Source: Diadema setosum (taxonomy: Eukaryota; Echinodermata; Echinoidea; Diadematoida; Diadematidae). From it: a DNA stretch of 64,000 nucleotides. The DNA lies in NCBI GenBank assembly GCA_033980235.1, contig CM067067.1, forward strand, positions 22,403,403 through 22,467,402, given 5' to 3'. Below the pieces are notes generated by a model. That model was not told the DNA's origin. It made no database searches and saw only the letters and a program-made list of their open reading frames with translations. The position numbers and the translations under genes were made by a program. Positions 48,831-60,620 of the stretch are shown here, piece after piece. The stretch's first letter is position 1. The number at the start of each line of letters is the position of its first letter.

Positions 48831-49510
48831 CTAACGGCAATCCACTGCAAAGTAGTCTCCTGTCCATTGTAGGACAACAAGCAACTATGCCCACATCTGA
48901 TACGACACAAGCCGCGGTTGCAGCCGACACGGAGGGACGGCGAGAGAGAGACGGGCAGAGATGGGCAGAGAGGGGGAGAGAAGGGGGAGAGAGAGGGCGA
49001 GAGAAGGAGAGACAAGCAAAGAGGCAGGAAGGGAGAAGAGGAGGAGAGAGAGTGGGGGAGAGAGAGACTCTGCCTAGGTAATACAATTCCACTCCGCATT
49101 CAACCGACGACGAGCTCTGCGAGCCTGTCAGCTACCCACATAGCCGGAGCAGAAACACAAAACAAAGCCAGCCCCAGCGCAGTCCATTTGACTAATGGGG
49201 AAACAAGGTGAACCACTTTTAATGCTTCCCCCCCCCCCCCTCCTTCTTCACTCCGCTGTAGTGCAAGGTCACATGCTGTTGGGTAGCAGCATAAGAGGAG
49301 TCCGCAGACTGGTCGGCGAGAGAACGAGACGGCGAAAAGGGAGAGTAAAAAGAGGAGGGAAGAGACAGGCGCACCAGATGATGGCGTTGTGCTTGGCAAA
49401 CACACGAAGGATGGTACAAAGTAGCTTGGAAAAAAAAAAAAAAAACGGAACAAGCAGTTATTTGGCCGGGTTACTAGTACCCTCCTTGCCCGGCTCTCGG
49501 TGCTAATAGC
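48830..49510 (-). promoter_or_regulatory. Promoter-like GC- and GAGA-rich tract
   Basis: The region has the highest local CG density right of 40 kb (GCCGCGGTTGCAGCCGACACGG near 48911) and a 130-base GAGA-type purine tract at about 48945-49075. A second CG-rich block at 49090-49370 is broken by a C-run. It is next to the strong minus-strand donor at 48592. No TATA box is clear. A plus-strand donor-like TAG|GTAATA at 49077 leaves bidirectional use open. Confidence 0.35.
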
Positions 49511-51335
49511 TGTGCAGTGATGTCAGCGTGTTTGCGATAGCCTATGAGTAACTCGCTGACAATGGGGCGTGCGATGAGATGCGCGGGTTAAGCTTCTACT
49601 GGACAGCGAAACATGGAGGGAGATGAAATCTGCTGTATGGGGTACCAGAAATATTATCTAGAGATGTCCAGTTACAATTCCAAAATGAAGTCCATTCAAC
49701 ATTTCATCACAATGGGCCACACTGTCATTGCCTTTAGAGGAAGGGTCTGTATGCTAATCAATGAGCAGTTTCACAATTCTTGGTTTTAAAAAAAAAAAAA
49801 AAAAGGAATGAATGATTGTCACAAGCACACGACAAGATTAAGAAGAACAGGGAAGATTGTACCTTACAAGATAAATATTATGCATGTGCACTTTTACCAC
49901 TATATGTCTGTTGCCCTTTAGATATTTCCCAATCTACCACAGATTGAAAATTGTAGAATAGATTTGAAAAACAAAATGCAAACAGTAAATGAATTGGTAG
50001 TAGTAGTTGTGGAAGAGTGGTTGAAATAATAGTAAAAGAAGTGTACATTCAGGCAGTAGTATTGGTTGCAGTACCAGTAGTAGTATAGCAAATGGTAATA
50101 GTAGTAGCAGAAGTAGTTGTAGCAGTGGAAGTACAAGTGGAAATAGTTGCAGTAGTAGTACTAGTAGTAACGATCGTCAACAGCGGTGAAATTTGTAATG
50201 GTAACGGCAGCGATGTCAATAGCAGCAGGCAACCACGTACTGTAAGTAATGATAATTTAAGCTGCAATAGTAGAAGTGTACTTGCTAAATTGGTATAATG
50301 TCCTTATTTTCATCAAGACAGAAAATATAATTTTTCTTTTTTTTCAAACTACAGAGCAGCAATTGATATCGTTGAACGCTGTATTTGAAGAAAGTGGCTC
50401 ATAACAATGACAGCAGACAGGTAAAGAAAGAAAAAAAAAAACATCTTCTGAACTGGTTATCTCAGCATCATCATGGGTTTTCCTTTGTTATTACTCTGTA
50501 TTAGTGTCTCTAATAGGCTACAAAAGCTCTTCAAAGTAACAAAGACATACACGTTAATACAGTTGTCATGCATACCAATATTTATCTTTGTACACTTTGT
50601 TCCATCTCAGGCTCTTCCTGGATAAGCTGAAATAGTAACACTTTGCATAATTATCGTTAATGTTCCTCCAAGACATGGTTTGTTTTGGTATACTATATAT
50701 TATTGTTTTGTCCATTTATGTATTTTGTTTGACTGATTGGTTTGGTAGGTCATGAACAGACACTGCTCCTTCTGGTGCATGTTGCACAAGAGGGTTTTTC
50801 ACTGAGTTAATGAGTAGTTGCTTTGATAGCAACTTCAGATGAAAGTCAGATGTGTGAACTAAACACAAGCCTTTTGCTGTCAATGTGAATGCCTCTATAC
50901 ATGTACTTCTGCATTCATTCATTTACTTATTATTATTATTATTATTTTTATTTTTTATTTATTTATTTATTTATTTTTTTTTTGGGGGGGGGTCTTCCTC
51001 TGTCAATTCATCTGTTCAATTCATTTATTCATCAATCCACCTAGGACTCTGCATAGGCAAAGAAAATGCCTATCCATGCAAGTCAGAGAAATGTACAAAC
51101 TTTCTGGATAACAAACCTTTATCTATTTGGATGCTGATCGTGCTATTTACACTGTAGTAAGATTTTTATGTCCACACTGGCAAAAATCAAGAGATTTGAA
51201 TCGTGTGATGCAAATCTTCAGATTCGTATCTCACTAATCCGCGTCAACATGAATCCTTCTATAGAGTGACTGGATTTGTTCGAGATCTAGTATTCTTCAT
51301 CTGACAGAAAGAATCAAAGCCACAACTTCTCCCCC

Positions 51336-51374
<39 letters not shown>

Positions 51375-51596
51375 CTCTTGAGACAAGGCTGGTCAAAGGT
51401 CAGGAGAGTCCATGGGTATTTCATTCATCATTTCAGTAGACCAACCCTCACCCTTACTACTCGATTACCTGCTCTCATCCTTCTTCTCAGCCCTGGCCTC
51501 TCCCAGTCCCACACCCTCCCCTGTGGCTTTCTCAAATATCTGGCAGTGACCTGGCAATGTGGGACTCATTACAGGGGGATTCAATGTTGAAAAGAT

Positions 51597-51635
<39 letters not shown>

Positions 51636-52019
51636 AAAAAAAAAACAAAGAAAGAAAAAGAAACAAAACAACCAAAAGTCACCTTGCCCTTTGCTTCCCT
51701 CTGCTCTCCTCCCCTCTTCTCTCTCCCTCTCTCTCTCTCTCTTCTCTCTTTCGTCCATCTGACATGCATCTTACAAACAATTTCGCCCACAATAGTCCCA
51801 GGTATATGATTATCTGTCAGCAATAATTTCGAATACAATCACAGGGTACAATATGGGAGAAGTTGGGAAGGGAGGCAGGGGAGGGAAAAACTGGCAAGAA
51901 TATCACCATCCTTCTTTTCTTCAACATCCTGTCCTATTGTCTTTGTTGTTATTTTCAACTGTTGAAAACTCCTACACTCATGTTTCTTTAAAAAGACAAA
52001 ACAAACTAGAAATTTAAAG
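49511..52019. other. Non-coding stretch with trinucleotide and homopolymer runs
   Basis: Degenerate (GTA/AGC)n from about 49996 to 50250, (TTTA)n then T10-G9 at about 50940-50992, C13-T28 at 51331-51371, an A-run at about 51603-51634 and (CT)n at about 51712-51750. The frames here come from these runs. No gene is seen. Confidence 0.5.
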
Positions 52020-52442
52020 CACTCGGAGAGCACAGACCTCCGCCAAGCCAGCAACTCATATCCATCCTTACACGCATGCAATTTCCCAAAATAGAAGCAT
52101 TTTGTTTACGTCATCGCACGGTGCCTTGCCCGAGCAGAGCACTCGCTTTAGAGTGCGTACAATCTGTATGTAAACCTTCAATATGCACAGCTTGAACCTA
52201 AAGTTCATCAACCTTATATGCCAAAAGATGAAAAATCCTTCAAATATCCATATAAATTCCAGGATCACTACCAAAATTGAATGAGGTGTTCCTTTTGTCA
52301 ATTTCAAACTTTATGTGCAAGTTTCAACTTGATCCGTACACGACTTTTTGAGTTATTTTGCAGGCAGTCAAACCAACGCCGATGATCACGTAACCTCCTC
52401 CTTCCTTGGCAGAGGTAATAAACAAACAAACAAACAAACAAA
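52020..52442. mobile_element. Interspersed repeat with ACCTCCGCCAAG ends and (CAAA)n tail, family K
   Basis: Begins CTCGGAGAGCACAGACCTCCGCCAAGC-like and ends CCTTGGCAGAGGTAATAAAC followed by (AAAC)n. ACCTCCGCCAAG at about 52036 is inverted as CTTGGCAGAGGT at about 52405. The body contains CAACTTGATCCGTACACGAC and TTTTTGAGTTATTTTGCAGG. I recall such ends and tail as a common invertebrate repeat, with the tail hinting at retrotransposition. No reverse transcriptase frame. Confidence 0.55.
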
Positions 52443-52516
52443 AATCCTTGTTCCTTCTACATCATCTAAACCACACAGTGCCAATATTCAGAACTATGAC
52501 TGGTCAACTGCACTTA

Positions 52517-52585
52517 TACCCCGTTGAAGACTAGTCCCAAACCCCAAGTGTACTCAAGCAGGTGCATATCTGAAATGGGTGTTAA
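52517..52585. repeat. Palindromic repeat family A, degenerate inverted copy
   Basis: Read on the minus strand it starts TTAACACCCATTTC and ends GTCTTCAACGGGG, matching the right half of family A. Its TTAA end is shared with the start of the family D copy at 52582. Confidence 0.5.
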
Positions 52586-53212
52586 ACAGTAAAATCAGAT
52601 CCACTCTAAAATTTCATCAATTACCTAATAAAGAAAGAGAGAAAAAAATCCCTGCAGAACAGTGCAAAATTGATTGAAATCAGATGAGAAATAAGGAAGT
52701 TATGACATTCTAAAATTTCACAATTTTTTTGGAAAACATTTCTTGACCAGTCATTATGAATATTAAAATCGGGAAGTTGATGATGTCATGCTCTCACAAT
52801 TTCTTATTTATTTCGTATACAGAAATGACAAAAAATCTCATATTTCAGCTGTATAGATATAAAACTTACCTTAAAACCACCCCCCCCCCAAAAAAAAAAA
52901 AGAACAAATGTTACCTCTGATGTATTTTTGTATGGGAATATGTTTTTACCTTAATAGCTATTGAACAATATTTTTTTTTTCCAAATTTTATGTATAACAT
53001 ACCAACATGTACATGAAAAATTGTGAGGCCATGACATCAACAACTGGCTCACTTCATATTGACTGGTCAAGAAGTGTTTTTTAAAAAATGTGAAATTTCA
53101 AAACATCATATCATAATTATTTCTTATCTGATTTTTGTCATTTTTGGAATGATTTTTTTTTTTCTCTCTCTCTTTCGTTTGGAGTTTATTACAAGGGTTT
53201 CCCCAGTATCAT
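52582..53212. mobile_element. Palindromic element, family D, copy 2
   Basis: Shares AGATGAGAAATAAGGAAGTT, CATTCTAAAATTTCACA, GGAAAACATTTCTTGACCAGTC and CAGAAATGACAAAAA with the copy at 32801, in the same order and then inverted. The ends are more decayed, and a C10-A12 junction lies inside (52880-52901). Confidence 0.65.
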
Positions 53213-53714
53213 GTCAAATACACTCAAAGGTCCTGCTACACATTCAGCTGCCAGATTTTGTCTCTGACTTCAATGAAATGATCTTTACTATGTTGTATAT
53301 CTGTCCCATGCCATGTACCAGTGAATTTGCTCCATCATACTGTAAGTTTACAATTGTACCACGTTAGATTAAAATTTCTTGACTGATTTGTCCCTATCAT
53401 GAACACTTGTCAGGTTTTGACTTTGACATTTAGACTTTAAATGGATATGTCACTCTGGCAAATTAAAAAAAAAAAAAAATTATGGCTTATCACGACAAGG
53501 GGGGGGGGGGTGGGATATTATATGCATATTGAGCACAGGTACACACACTATGTAAGTCAGCAGATGCAGATAAGTAACTCAGCAGATGCAGATAAGAATT
53601 GTGATTTAAGGAGGATGGGAGGGGCACACATATAACTAGCAACTATGCAAATGAGTATCTTTGTAGCTTTCCTTTCATATCCCTCTCTCCCTCAAACATC
53701 GTACAGCATTGCTC

Positions 53715-53715
<1 letters not shown>
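53213..53715. other. Non-coding stretch
   Basis: AT-rich, with an A-run at about 53466-53479, a G-run at about 53500-53510, and a 24-base duplication (CAGCAGATGCAGATAAG) at about 53558-53598. A GTAAGT word at 53341 lacks an open exon before it. Confidence 0.45.
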
Positions 53716-53747
<32 letters not shown>

Positions 53748-53796
53748 ATGCACGTGCATGTGTGTGTGTGTGTGTGTGTGTATGTGCATGCACGTG

Positions 53797-53835
<39 letters not shown>
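53716..53835. repeat. Higher-order (GT)n array
   Basis: GT runs separated by the 18-base palindromic word ATGTGCATGCACGTGCATG, which occurs twice (about 53741 and 53783). The array has itself been duplicated as a block of about 42 bases. Confidence 0.9.
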
Positions 53836-53836
<1 letters not shown>

Positions 53837-53919
53837 ACGGTGGGAGACTGATTGAAAGATGGTTGAAGGGAAGAACGTGTATATGCTCCAAAAAGGCCTG
53901 CGACTGGTGATTTAATCCT

Positions 53920-54212
53920 GGACGGAAACATGGCGGGGAGCGTTTTTCTCTCCCCGCTCGCCCTCGTGGGGACATGCCTCTGCATGCCATTCCATTCCTC
54001 AAAGTATTCTGTTTCCAGCGCACGGCAAACCGGCTGAGTGAGTCCTGCGCTCTCTCGCTACTGCTGCTGACTACGACTGACCAGCAGTGGGAGGTGGATG
54101 GATACCTCCTTTCTTGTCAATACTCCTGGTGACCTGGATAACGCTAGCCTTTGTGCAAGACTTTACACTGTTGCTGACCCCACACCACCGTTCCGCGGAG
54201 GATGGGAGGGCT
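53920..54212 (+). promoter_or_regulatory. Possible promoter and first exon, plus strand
   Basis: A GC- and CG-rich island with an AAACATGGCG start context (53929) and two donor-like sites: CTGA|GTGAGT at about 54036 and GGGCTT|GTGAGT at about 54212. The ATG at 54098 opens MDTSFLVNTPGDLDNASLC and stays open to the second donor. The frame from 53929 stops just before the first donor. No downstream exon was found within the window. It could equally be a conserved non-coding element. Confidence 0.28.
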
Positions 54213-54304
54213 TGTGAGTTCAAGTTCCTGCTGGAAGAGTTTTTAAGCTTATATTGTAGGCAAATGGTTTGATTGTATATTTCACCATTTTTTTAATAGC
54301 TGTT

Positions 54305-54698
54305 TTAAAGGGACTGTACAGTACTGGTTGAGGTGGGGATTCATGTTTTGAACATTCTCAAGTGAGATAATGAGAAACCTCTTATGAAATGTGAAAGAGC
54401 ATGTAATTTTAAGAAGGATTCAACGTTTATTTGATGAAAATTTGGTTTTCAAATGGCTGAGATATCCAAAAAAGTGACAATAATAAAAGGCGACAGGCCC
54501 CAACTTTATTAGGATCTCTTTGTTTCACCTTGTTTTTGGATATCTCAGCCATTTCAAAACCGATTTTCATCAAATAAACTTTTGATACCCCCTTAGAATT
54601 GCATGCTCTTTGACATCTCATAGAGTGGTTTCTGAATATCTCGCAAAACGTTAAAAGCTAAATCCTCACCTCGACCAGAACTGTACACACCCTTTAAT
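54305..54698. mobile_element. Long palindromic element, family C, copy 2
   Basis: Starts TTAAAGGGACTGTACAGTAC and ends CTGTACACACCCTTTAA. Its halves are inverted copies (ATTTGATGAAAATTTGGTTT on the left, AACCGATTTTCATCAAATAA on the right). It corresponds over its length to the copy at 18441. Confidence 0.85.
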
Positions 54699-55975
54699 AT
54701 TTTTTTCCTGACTACACAGTTTTGTCATTTTCTACACTTGGTTATTACTGATCTAAACTGGGCATATTGCTCTTTCAAACTTTGGGGTTTTTTAAAAAAA
54801 TATTTATGAAATGTGATTTATAAACTTGGATTGCAGAGAACCTTGATGTAAAACAGCATTACCTTGCTTGTCTTACTGCACGGATATCAAAACTGAATTT
54901 CTCGCTTTTTGTTTCGGGGGGGGGGGGGGGGAGTGGGGAATAAATGTCAAATTTCAGATTTTGGGCGATATCTGCTTCTTTATCATGATAACATGCCATC
55001 GGGTCACATACTACATTGCTAGAGGTGGGAAATGATTATAGGTGGCAGAGAAAAGGACATGACCTATCTCTTCATTGTGTGCATCTTGCGACATGGAGGG
55101 GCCCATCTGAAGATGGTCTTTGGCATTACAGGGCTACAAGCAAAACTAACAAAACTGTCATTCAAAAAAAAAAACTGTTTACAGTATATGCTTAACTGCG
55201 TTCTAACTGCAAAGTAGAGCAAACTTTGATAATACCATAGTTTGATATTATTTTTTTTTTCTATCATGGATTATCAACAGGCTGTTTTGATGCAGTTATC
55301 CAGCCTAGCAATGAATGAAATAATTTCTAGTAATTCATACATCGCTGTAACAACCAGATACATCAATTCAATAACATACTATCAAAGGATGCAAACTTTA
55401 CCCAACCCTTCATGCAGCCCCAAATTCATTGTTGGAGACTTTGTTTGACCTGTTTTTCTTGTATTCATTTTTTCCCCATTTAACACACAATGTAACAAAG
55501 GTACCACGGCCAAATATGTAAGTATTTCTACTCAGAAAGGTTGCAGGGTAATGCGCACATTGTCTGGTAAGATTGGCAGTGGCACCAACACGCTTTACAA
55601 ATTTGATGGTGCTCATGCCGTTTCTGTCCCTGAAATGATAAAACACACACAATGTGATGTCTGGGTCGATTCCATTAGTGGGGGGATGTGATCACTGGCG
55701 TTCAGGGCTTATACATATTTGGGTTAATACTGTATGCCTGCTGTAATTAGCTTTCAAACTAATGCCTACGTAAATTGTATTGTCTTCTGATGGTTGGCTG
55801 GTTTAGTTTTCAAAACTCAATGACAAAAAAAAAGAAAAAAAAGAAAGAAAAAGGTGATAAGTCATTAAGTCCCATGTTATGAAAGGGTGGCCTTGAGTTG
55901 GTGACCCCAATGCTATGAAGCATGCATTACAATTTGTGAGATTACATTACAAATACAGACTGACAGAAAGACACA
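54699..55975. other. AT-rich non-coding stretch
   Basis: G-run at about 54917-54932, T-run near 55250 and ordinary AT-rich DNA. No exon evidence. Confidence 0.5.
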
Positions 55976-56410
55976 ATAGGCCCGTTCACAAACAACGAAA
56001 ATCGAAATTTCAATCGCGATCCAAATTTCGATTTTTTTTTAGACCGTTCATACACAGGGAAAAATAGCACTTTGCAGCAAGGAAAGAATGATCAGTGGCC
56101 AAACTGCGCATGCGCGAATCTTGCATGACCGAAGACTGACCCCGCAGTCCCAATACAGTTTCGCGCTACGAACGATGGGACTAAAAATACCGATTTTCGA
56201 ATCTCGATCGCGCTCACACACACGACGCTTGGCAAAATAATCGCGATTATTCTGAAAAATCGCATTAATAGTGCGAGTTGGATCGCGATAAGGATCGCGG
56301 TAATTAGTGCGATTTTTCTGTCCACACTGGAAAAAATTTCGAAATTTTGATCGCGATAAGAAAATCGATTTTTAAATCGCACTTTTTCCCTTGTGTGTGA
56401 ACGGGCCTAT
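55976..56410. mobile_element. Inverted-repeat element with CGCGAT words, family F
   Basis: Starts ATAGGCCCGTTCACAAAC and ends TGTGTGAACGGGCCTAT, with TA at both ends. Inside, ATCGCG/CGCGAT and GAAATTTCGA-type words recur many times in both orientations, giving a CG density unlike the surroundings. About 434 bases, no coding frame. A TA-target MITE is likely. Confidence 0.8.
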
Positions 56411-59400
56411 AGGCAGCATTGTACCCTCAGCCCCGGTAAGCATCCAAAATGAAGATAATACTAATATGTACTGTACGTAACCCCATAAATTTTAGCTAAA
56501 TAGAAACCATTGTGCTTTTCATGTATTTCATTATTTTAACACATGTGCTATATTTTATATTATATAATGTATGTATATATCGATGTATATCATATACTGG
56601 AGGACACGATGTTTCATTTTTCCTTGGGCTAAGATGAGGGGAAGAGGAGAGAATTAATAATGTGGGATGGGGCTTTAGCATCATCTTGGAGGGTACATGG
56701 TTTAATCTACTCACTGAAGGCTTACATCAAGGCCATGCATTATGAATATTTCATTCTATTTTGTCAGCATATCCCAAGTGAGTTACACGGTTAATGACAA
56801 TGAATCCACACCTAACGGAAAGCCCTGCGGCAAAGGATGCCCAGACCAGTTTCCCACCTTTTGCCAACACAGGTTTAGTCTCAGGTATACAAGACCAGAT
56901 GTTGTTTGATATGGTAGCATTGGAATAAAAAAATAACATGAATAATGACGATTTTAGCAGAAGTACAGTTGTAGTCGTAGTAGTAGTTGCAGCAGTAGTA
57001 GTAGAACTACCACCACTGTCACTGCCAATGATGTCAATAACGATAATGAATGAAAAAAAAAAAATTCATCTCAATGGAGAAATTTATGTAAGAACATTAC
57101 TGCCACAGTCCCTTGTCTTGTTAACTCTCCTAGGATGATCATATAAAAATCCCATTGACATCCATGCACCAACAAAGTCTGTCAAACAGCCATGACAATT
57201 CTGCAGGATTTTTGGCAAAAGCAAAAAACAAAAACAAAAACAAAACAACAACAACAAAAAAAAACAGGCTGGTGTTTCTGGCAGTTTTTTTTTTTTTTTT
57301 TTTTTTTTTGGGGGGGGGGGGAGGGCAGTCTGAGAGAAAAAAAAAGGGTGTTTCTTTCTTCCTTTCTGTTTTTATTTCCTAAATATATTACTACAGGGTC
57401 ATGCTGTCAGTGGAAGTCTGCATATTGTATGTAAAGTGTTCTCGTGTAGGATAGGAAAGGACAGGTACATGAATGGTGACACTGGAGTATAGCCAACAGA
57501 AGTCTGCAGACTGCAGCAGCCTTGAAATGAGACTATCCTAGGCCTGTGACCTACATTATCCTCAGCAGCACTTGTGGGAGGGGAGGGAGGGTGGAAGGAC
57601 AGTGTAATTAGGAGAGAAAGAAAGACCTTGATTGTACTTCCTAATGAGACACATGCACAAAAAGGTAGCTCTTTGAAATAAGAATTAGAAGGAAAAAATA
57701 CACAGCATTACCGGTTGGGGAAAGCAATGCACAGAGCTTGAGGATAGGTTCAAAAGAAAGCATGTGAGCAAGACGATTTGTGATTGTCGTATATAATCTA
57801 AAGTGTACAGTCTTTTTCGTCATTTTTTTCTCCACTTTCTTTGCTATCCCACTCTGGAATACAATCTCAAAACTACTGCCTGGGGCTTGAGGGTGGAAGC
57901 AAATTAAAGTTATGTGAGCATGTTCATGAATTATTCCCCCCCCCCCCAAAAAAAAAAAAAAAAAAAAAAAAAATGTTATAAAATATAAACCTGTTGGAAA
58001 CTGGTGACAGGAACTCATGAAGACTACCATATGCCAGTCACTATAAAGTGGTTTGGCAAATTTGTGGAAGAACAACTACCAAATACATTGCAGTCAAAGC
58101 AGAGGGTGGACCGTAAAATTGTTCACTGCTGATGTGGCCCAACTAACCACTTCTTTACTTTAAATACATTATTTTTTTTTTATAACAATCATGGAAAAAG
58201 AATGGGAGGAAATGTGGTCCACATGCTTTAATAGCAGGCTGTGCTTACAATTTTCTTTTAAAGATACAAACGTCCTCATCATTCACACTCAACTAATATT
58301 AGTTCCTCTCCCTTATGAATGTGTCACTCTGCCTTACATCTTCCCTACTCATCTTCACGCAAATAAACATATCACCAGAATGACAAACCCAAGCAAATTC
58401 TGTAAGTCCTTAGAATAATCTACAATTCTTTGTGTACACTATTTACTGTATGAGTGGAAAAACATTGCGACAACAAGTCCTTAGCCTCCTCCCCCCCCCC
58501 CCCCCAATTTCCATGTGAGGCTGTTTAGCCCATAACATACAATTCTATGGACTAATTTTACAAAATAAGTCAGTTCACACAAACTTTCAATTAGCCATAA
58601 ACACATAGAGCATTTTGTACCACATACATTTGTACATGTGTACATTATTGTCCGATTGTCAGATGATGTCTGTATATCCCATTTCTGCCACAGAAGACTT
58701 ACATCATTTCTATATTTGTGTGGATTAGTTATCAGTACACTCAAAACTATTGCACAGCAGTACAGAATGCTTTAACATCTAAAGAAGATGAGAGTCCATT
58801 ACTGCTAAGGAGGGGGGGGGGGGGATCAATGAGTTTTAAATGAGCACAGCTGTCAAACGAAATTTTTCCTTAAAAAATATGGAAATTGCAGTTTTTAGAG
58901 GGTCTTTGCAGGTGCCACATTATTAGAATGCAAACCAGCACTGCCATATTTTGGCATACGCAAAATGGCATAAGTGGCATTTCATGTAACACCCTGTTCA
59001 ATCACATCACCTTCAAAAATAACGATCGCCTGACCGTAACGTGAACTTGTTGTTTACCGAAATGTAATCAATACCTGAACTAATATGTTTTCCATGATAA
59101 TTTTCCTCTGAACACTTCTCAACCCACACAGAAGGTGGTATGTGCACAGGTAGCGTGGGCAGGACAGACAGACTTGTCAACCAAAACACACACACACACA
59201 CAAACAAACAGGTTCACTCAAGCTAATACTCTCTCCTTCTTTTCTTGTCTCTTATTCACCCCCAAACAACCTTACAAACATACACACACACAAACATACA
59301 TACGTTGTACAAACACACGCACACAGACATATACACTTTACACAGCACCTTGGCACAATTGTGACTCAAACTATGTTTGGAATGCAAACAAATTCCTGGC

Positions 59401-60199
59401 AAATTACCGAGCATCATGACATGATACAAGTTTCTGCCTGACTTTATTGTGGTGATCTCAAAACCGTGCTACACGTTCCAGATGCCCCCATCCCTTTTGA
59501 ACGCATGACTTGTCTGTAAAATGGGTGCACTGATGGCAATAAGTACAGAGCGAGAGGGAGAGAAAACTGAATTTGAAAAAAGACGTGGGGAAAGAAAATA
59601 AGGGGAAGACATGCACAGGCAAGAACCATAATAAGTAATCAACCGAATGGAATGCCCGCCCTTTCCCAATGAATCAAAGCATTGTGAGAGCCACATTACT
59701 GTGCCCATAAGCTCTACCCAGCAGCTCTCTGTGAAAGTGAAAGTGCAGAGCATAAAAGATGTTGGTGGAGTATGTGTGTCACCACCAAGCACTCATTTCT
59801 TCTTTTCTTAATCTTCTTTATTTGACAAACACACTCACAACTTGTGCTTCCCTTATCTTGCATTATTTCCGCTACAAGACACCGGCGATGCCATATTCAA
59901 AGTAGGCGTCAATGATCACCCTCCAACTCCCCTTCCTATCCCCTCTTCCTCTACATCTTCTTTTGTGTCCTTCTTTGGCAATGTATCTTTTAGGTGACAT
60001 ACTGTACATGTAGATATACATCCATGTGTAGCATGCTCCTCCCCCTCTTCCCCCCCCCCATTCCCCTCTCCTCCCATCCCCCTCTCCCCCCCCCCCCATC
60101 CCCCATCCCCCTCTCCCCCATCATCAACTATGCTATTTCACAACATCCATGCATCACTACAAACTATGCTGCACATGTATGTAGTCTTTTATATTCATC
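56411..60199. other. Non-coding stretch with homopolymer junctions
   Basis: Degenerate (GTA)n at about 56968-57004, T25-G12 at 57285-57321, C12-A26 at 57936-57973, C-runs near 58490-58505 and 60050-60098, and CA runs near 59187-59203 and 59280-59330. No exon is supported. Confidence 0.45.
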
Positions 60200-60620
60200 A
60201 TGTCCTCACCATGGCTTTGGTCTTACAGCAATCTGACAGAGAGGCGGGCATTGAGTGCTCAATAACAGCCATGATGCAGTGGACTGCCCCGGCTTCCCGC
60301 TCGTTATTGGATCGCAATTTTCTGCGGAGGCGCATCAGATGTCAGACTTGTGTGTTGTGGGTATTGACCCTCCCTTGTTCAATTGTATGTACAGCCCACC
60401 AACTGACAGCGCAACATATTAGCAGCACTGTAGCACGGGAGCCAATTTTCGGTGCCATCGCCGTATCGTCAATTTCACGCGGAAAATGCGACGTGACAAC
60501 TGCATCAAAACGGTGCGAGGAAAGGGTTGCTATCCGACTGCTTTTTCCCACTCACAGGCATTGCACGAGATGGGCAGAAAAATGAGCGAGATCTGTGGAT
60601 ACAAACTCACAAATTTGGCA
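60200..60620. promoter_or_regulatory. Possible enhancer-like tract
   Basis: About 400 unique bases with CG dinucleotides (CCCGCTCGTTATTGGATCGC near 60297, CACGCGGAAAATGCGACGTG near 60476) and CAATAACAGCC near 60261. A 151-codon plus frame crosses it without splice sites or domain-like composition. Confidence 0.3.

Noticed and set aside
48799..49211. Arg/Glu/Gly-rich and Ser/Leu/Pro-rich frames
   Set aside because: Products of translating the GAGA tract on either strand.
53059..53367. Plus-strand exon ending at GTAAGTTT (53341)
   Set aside because: The open frame starts inside the family D element, and the remaining part has no credible acceptor.
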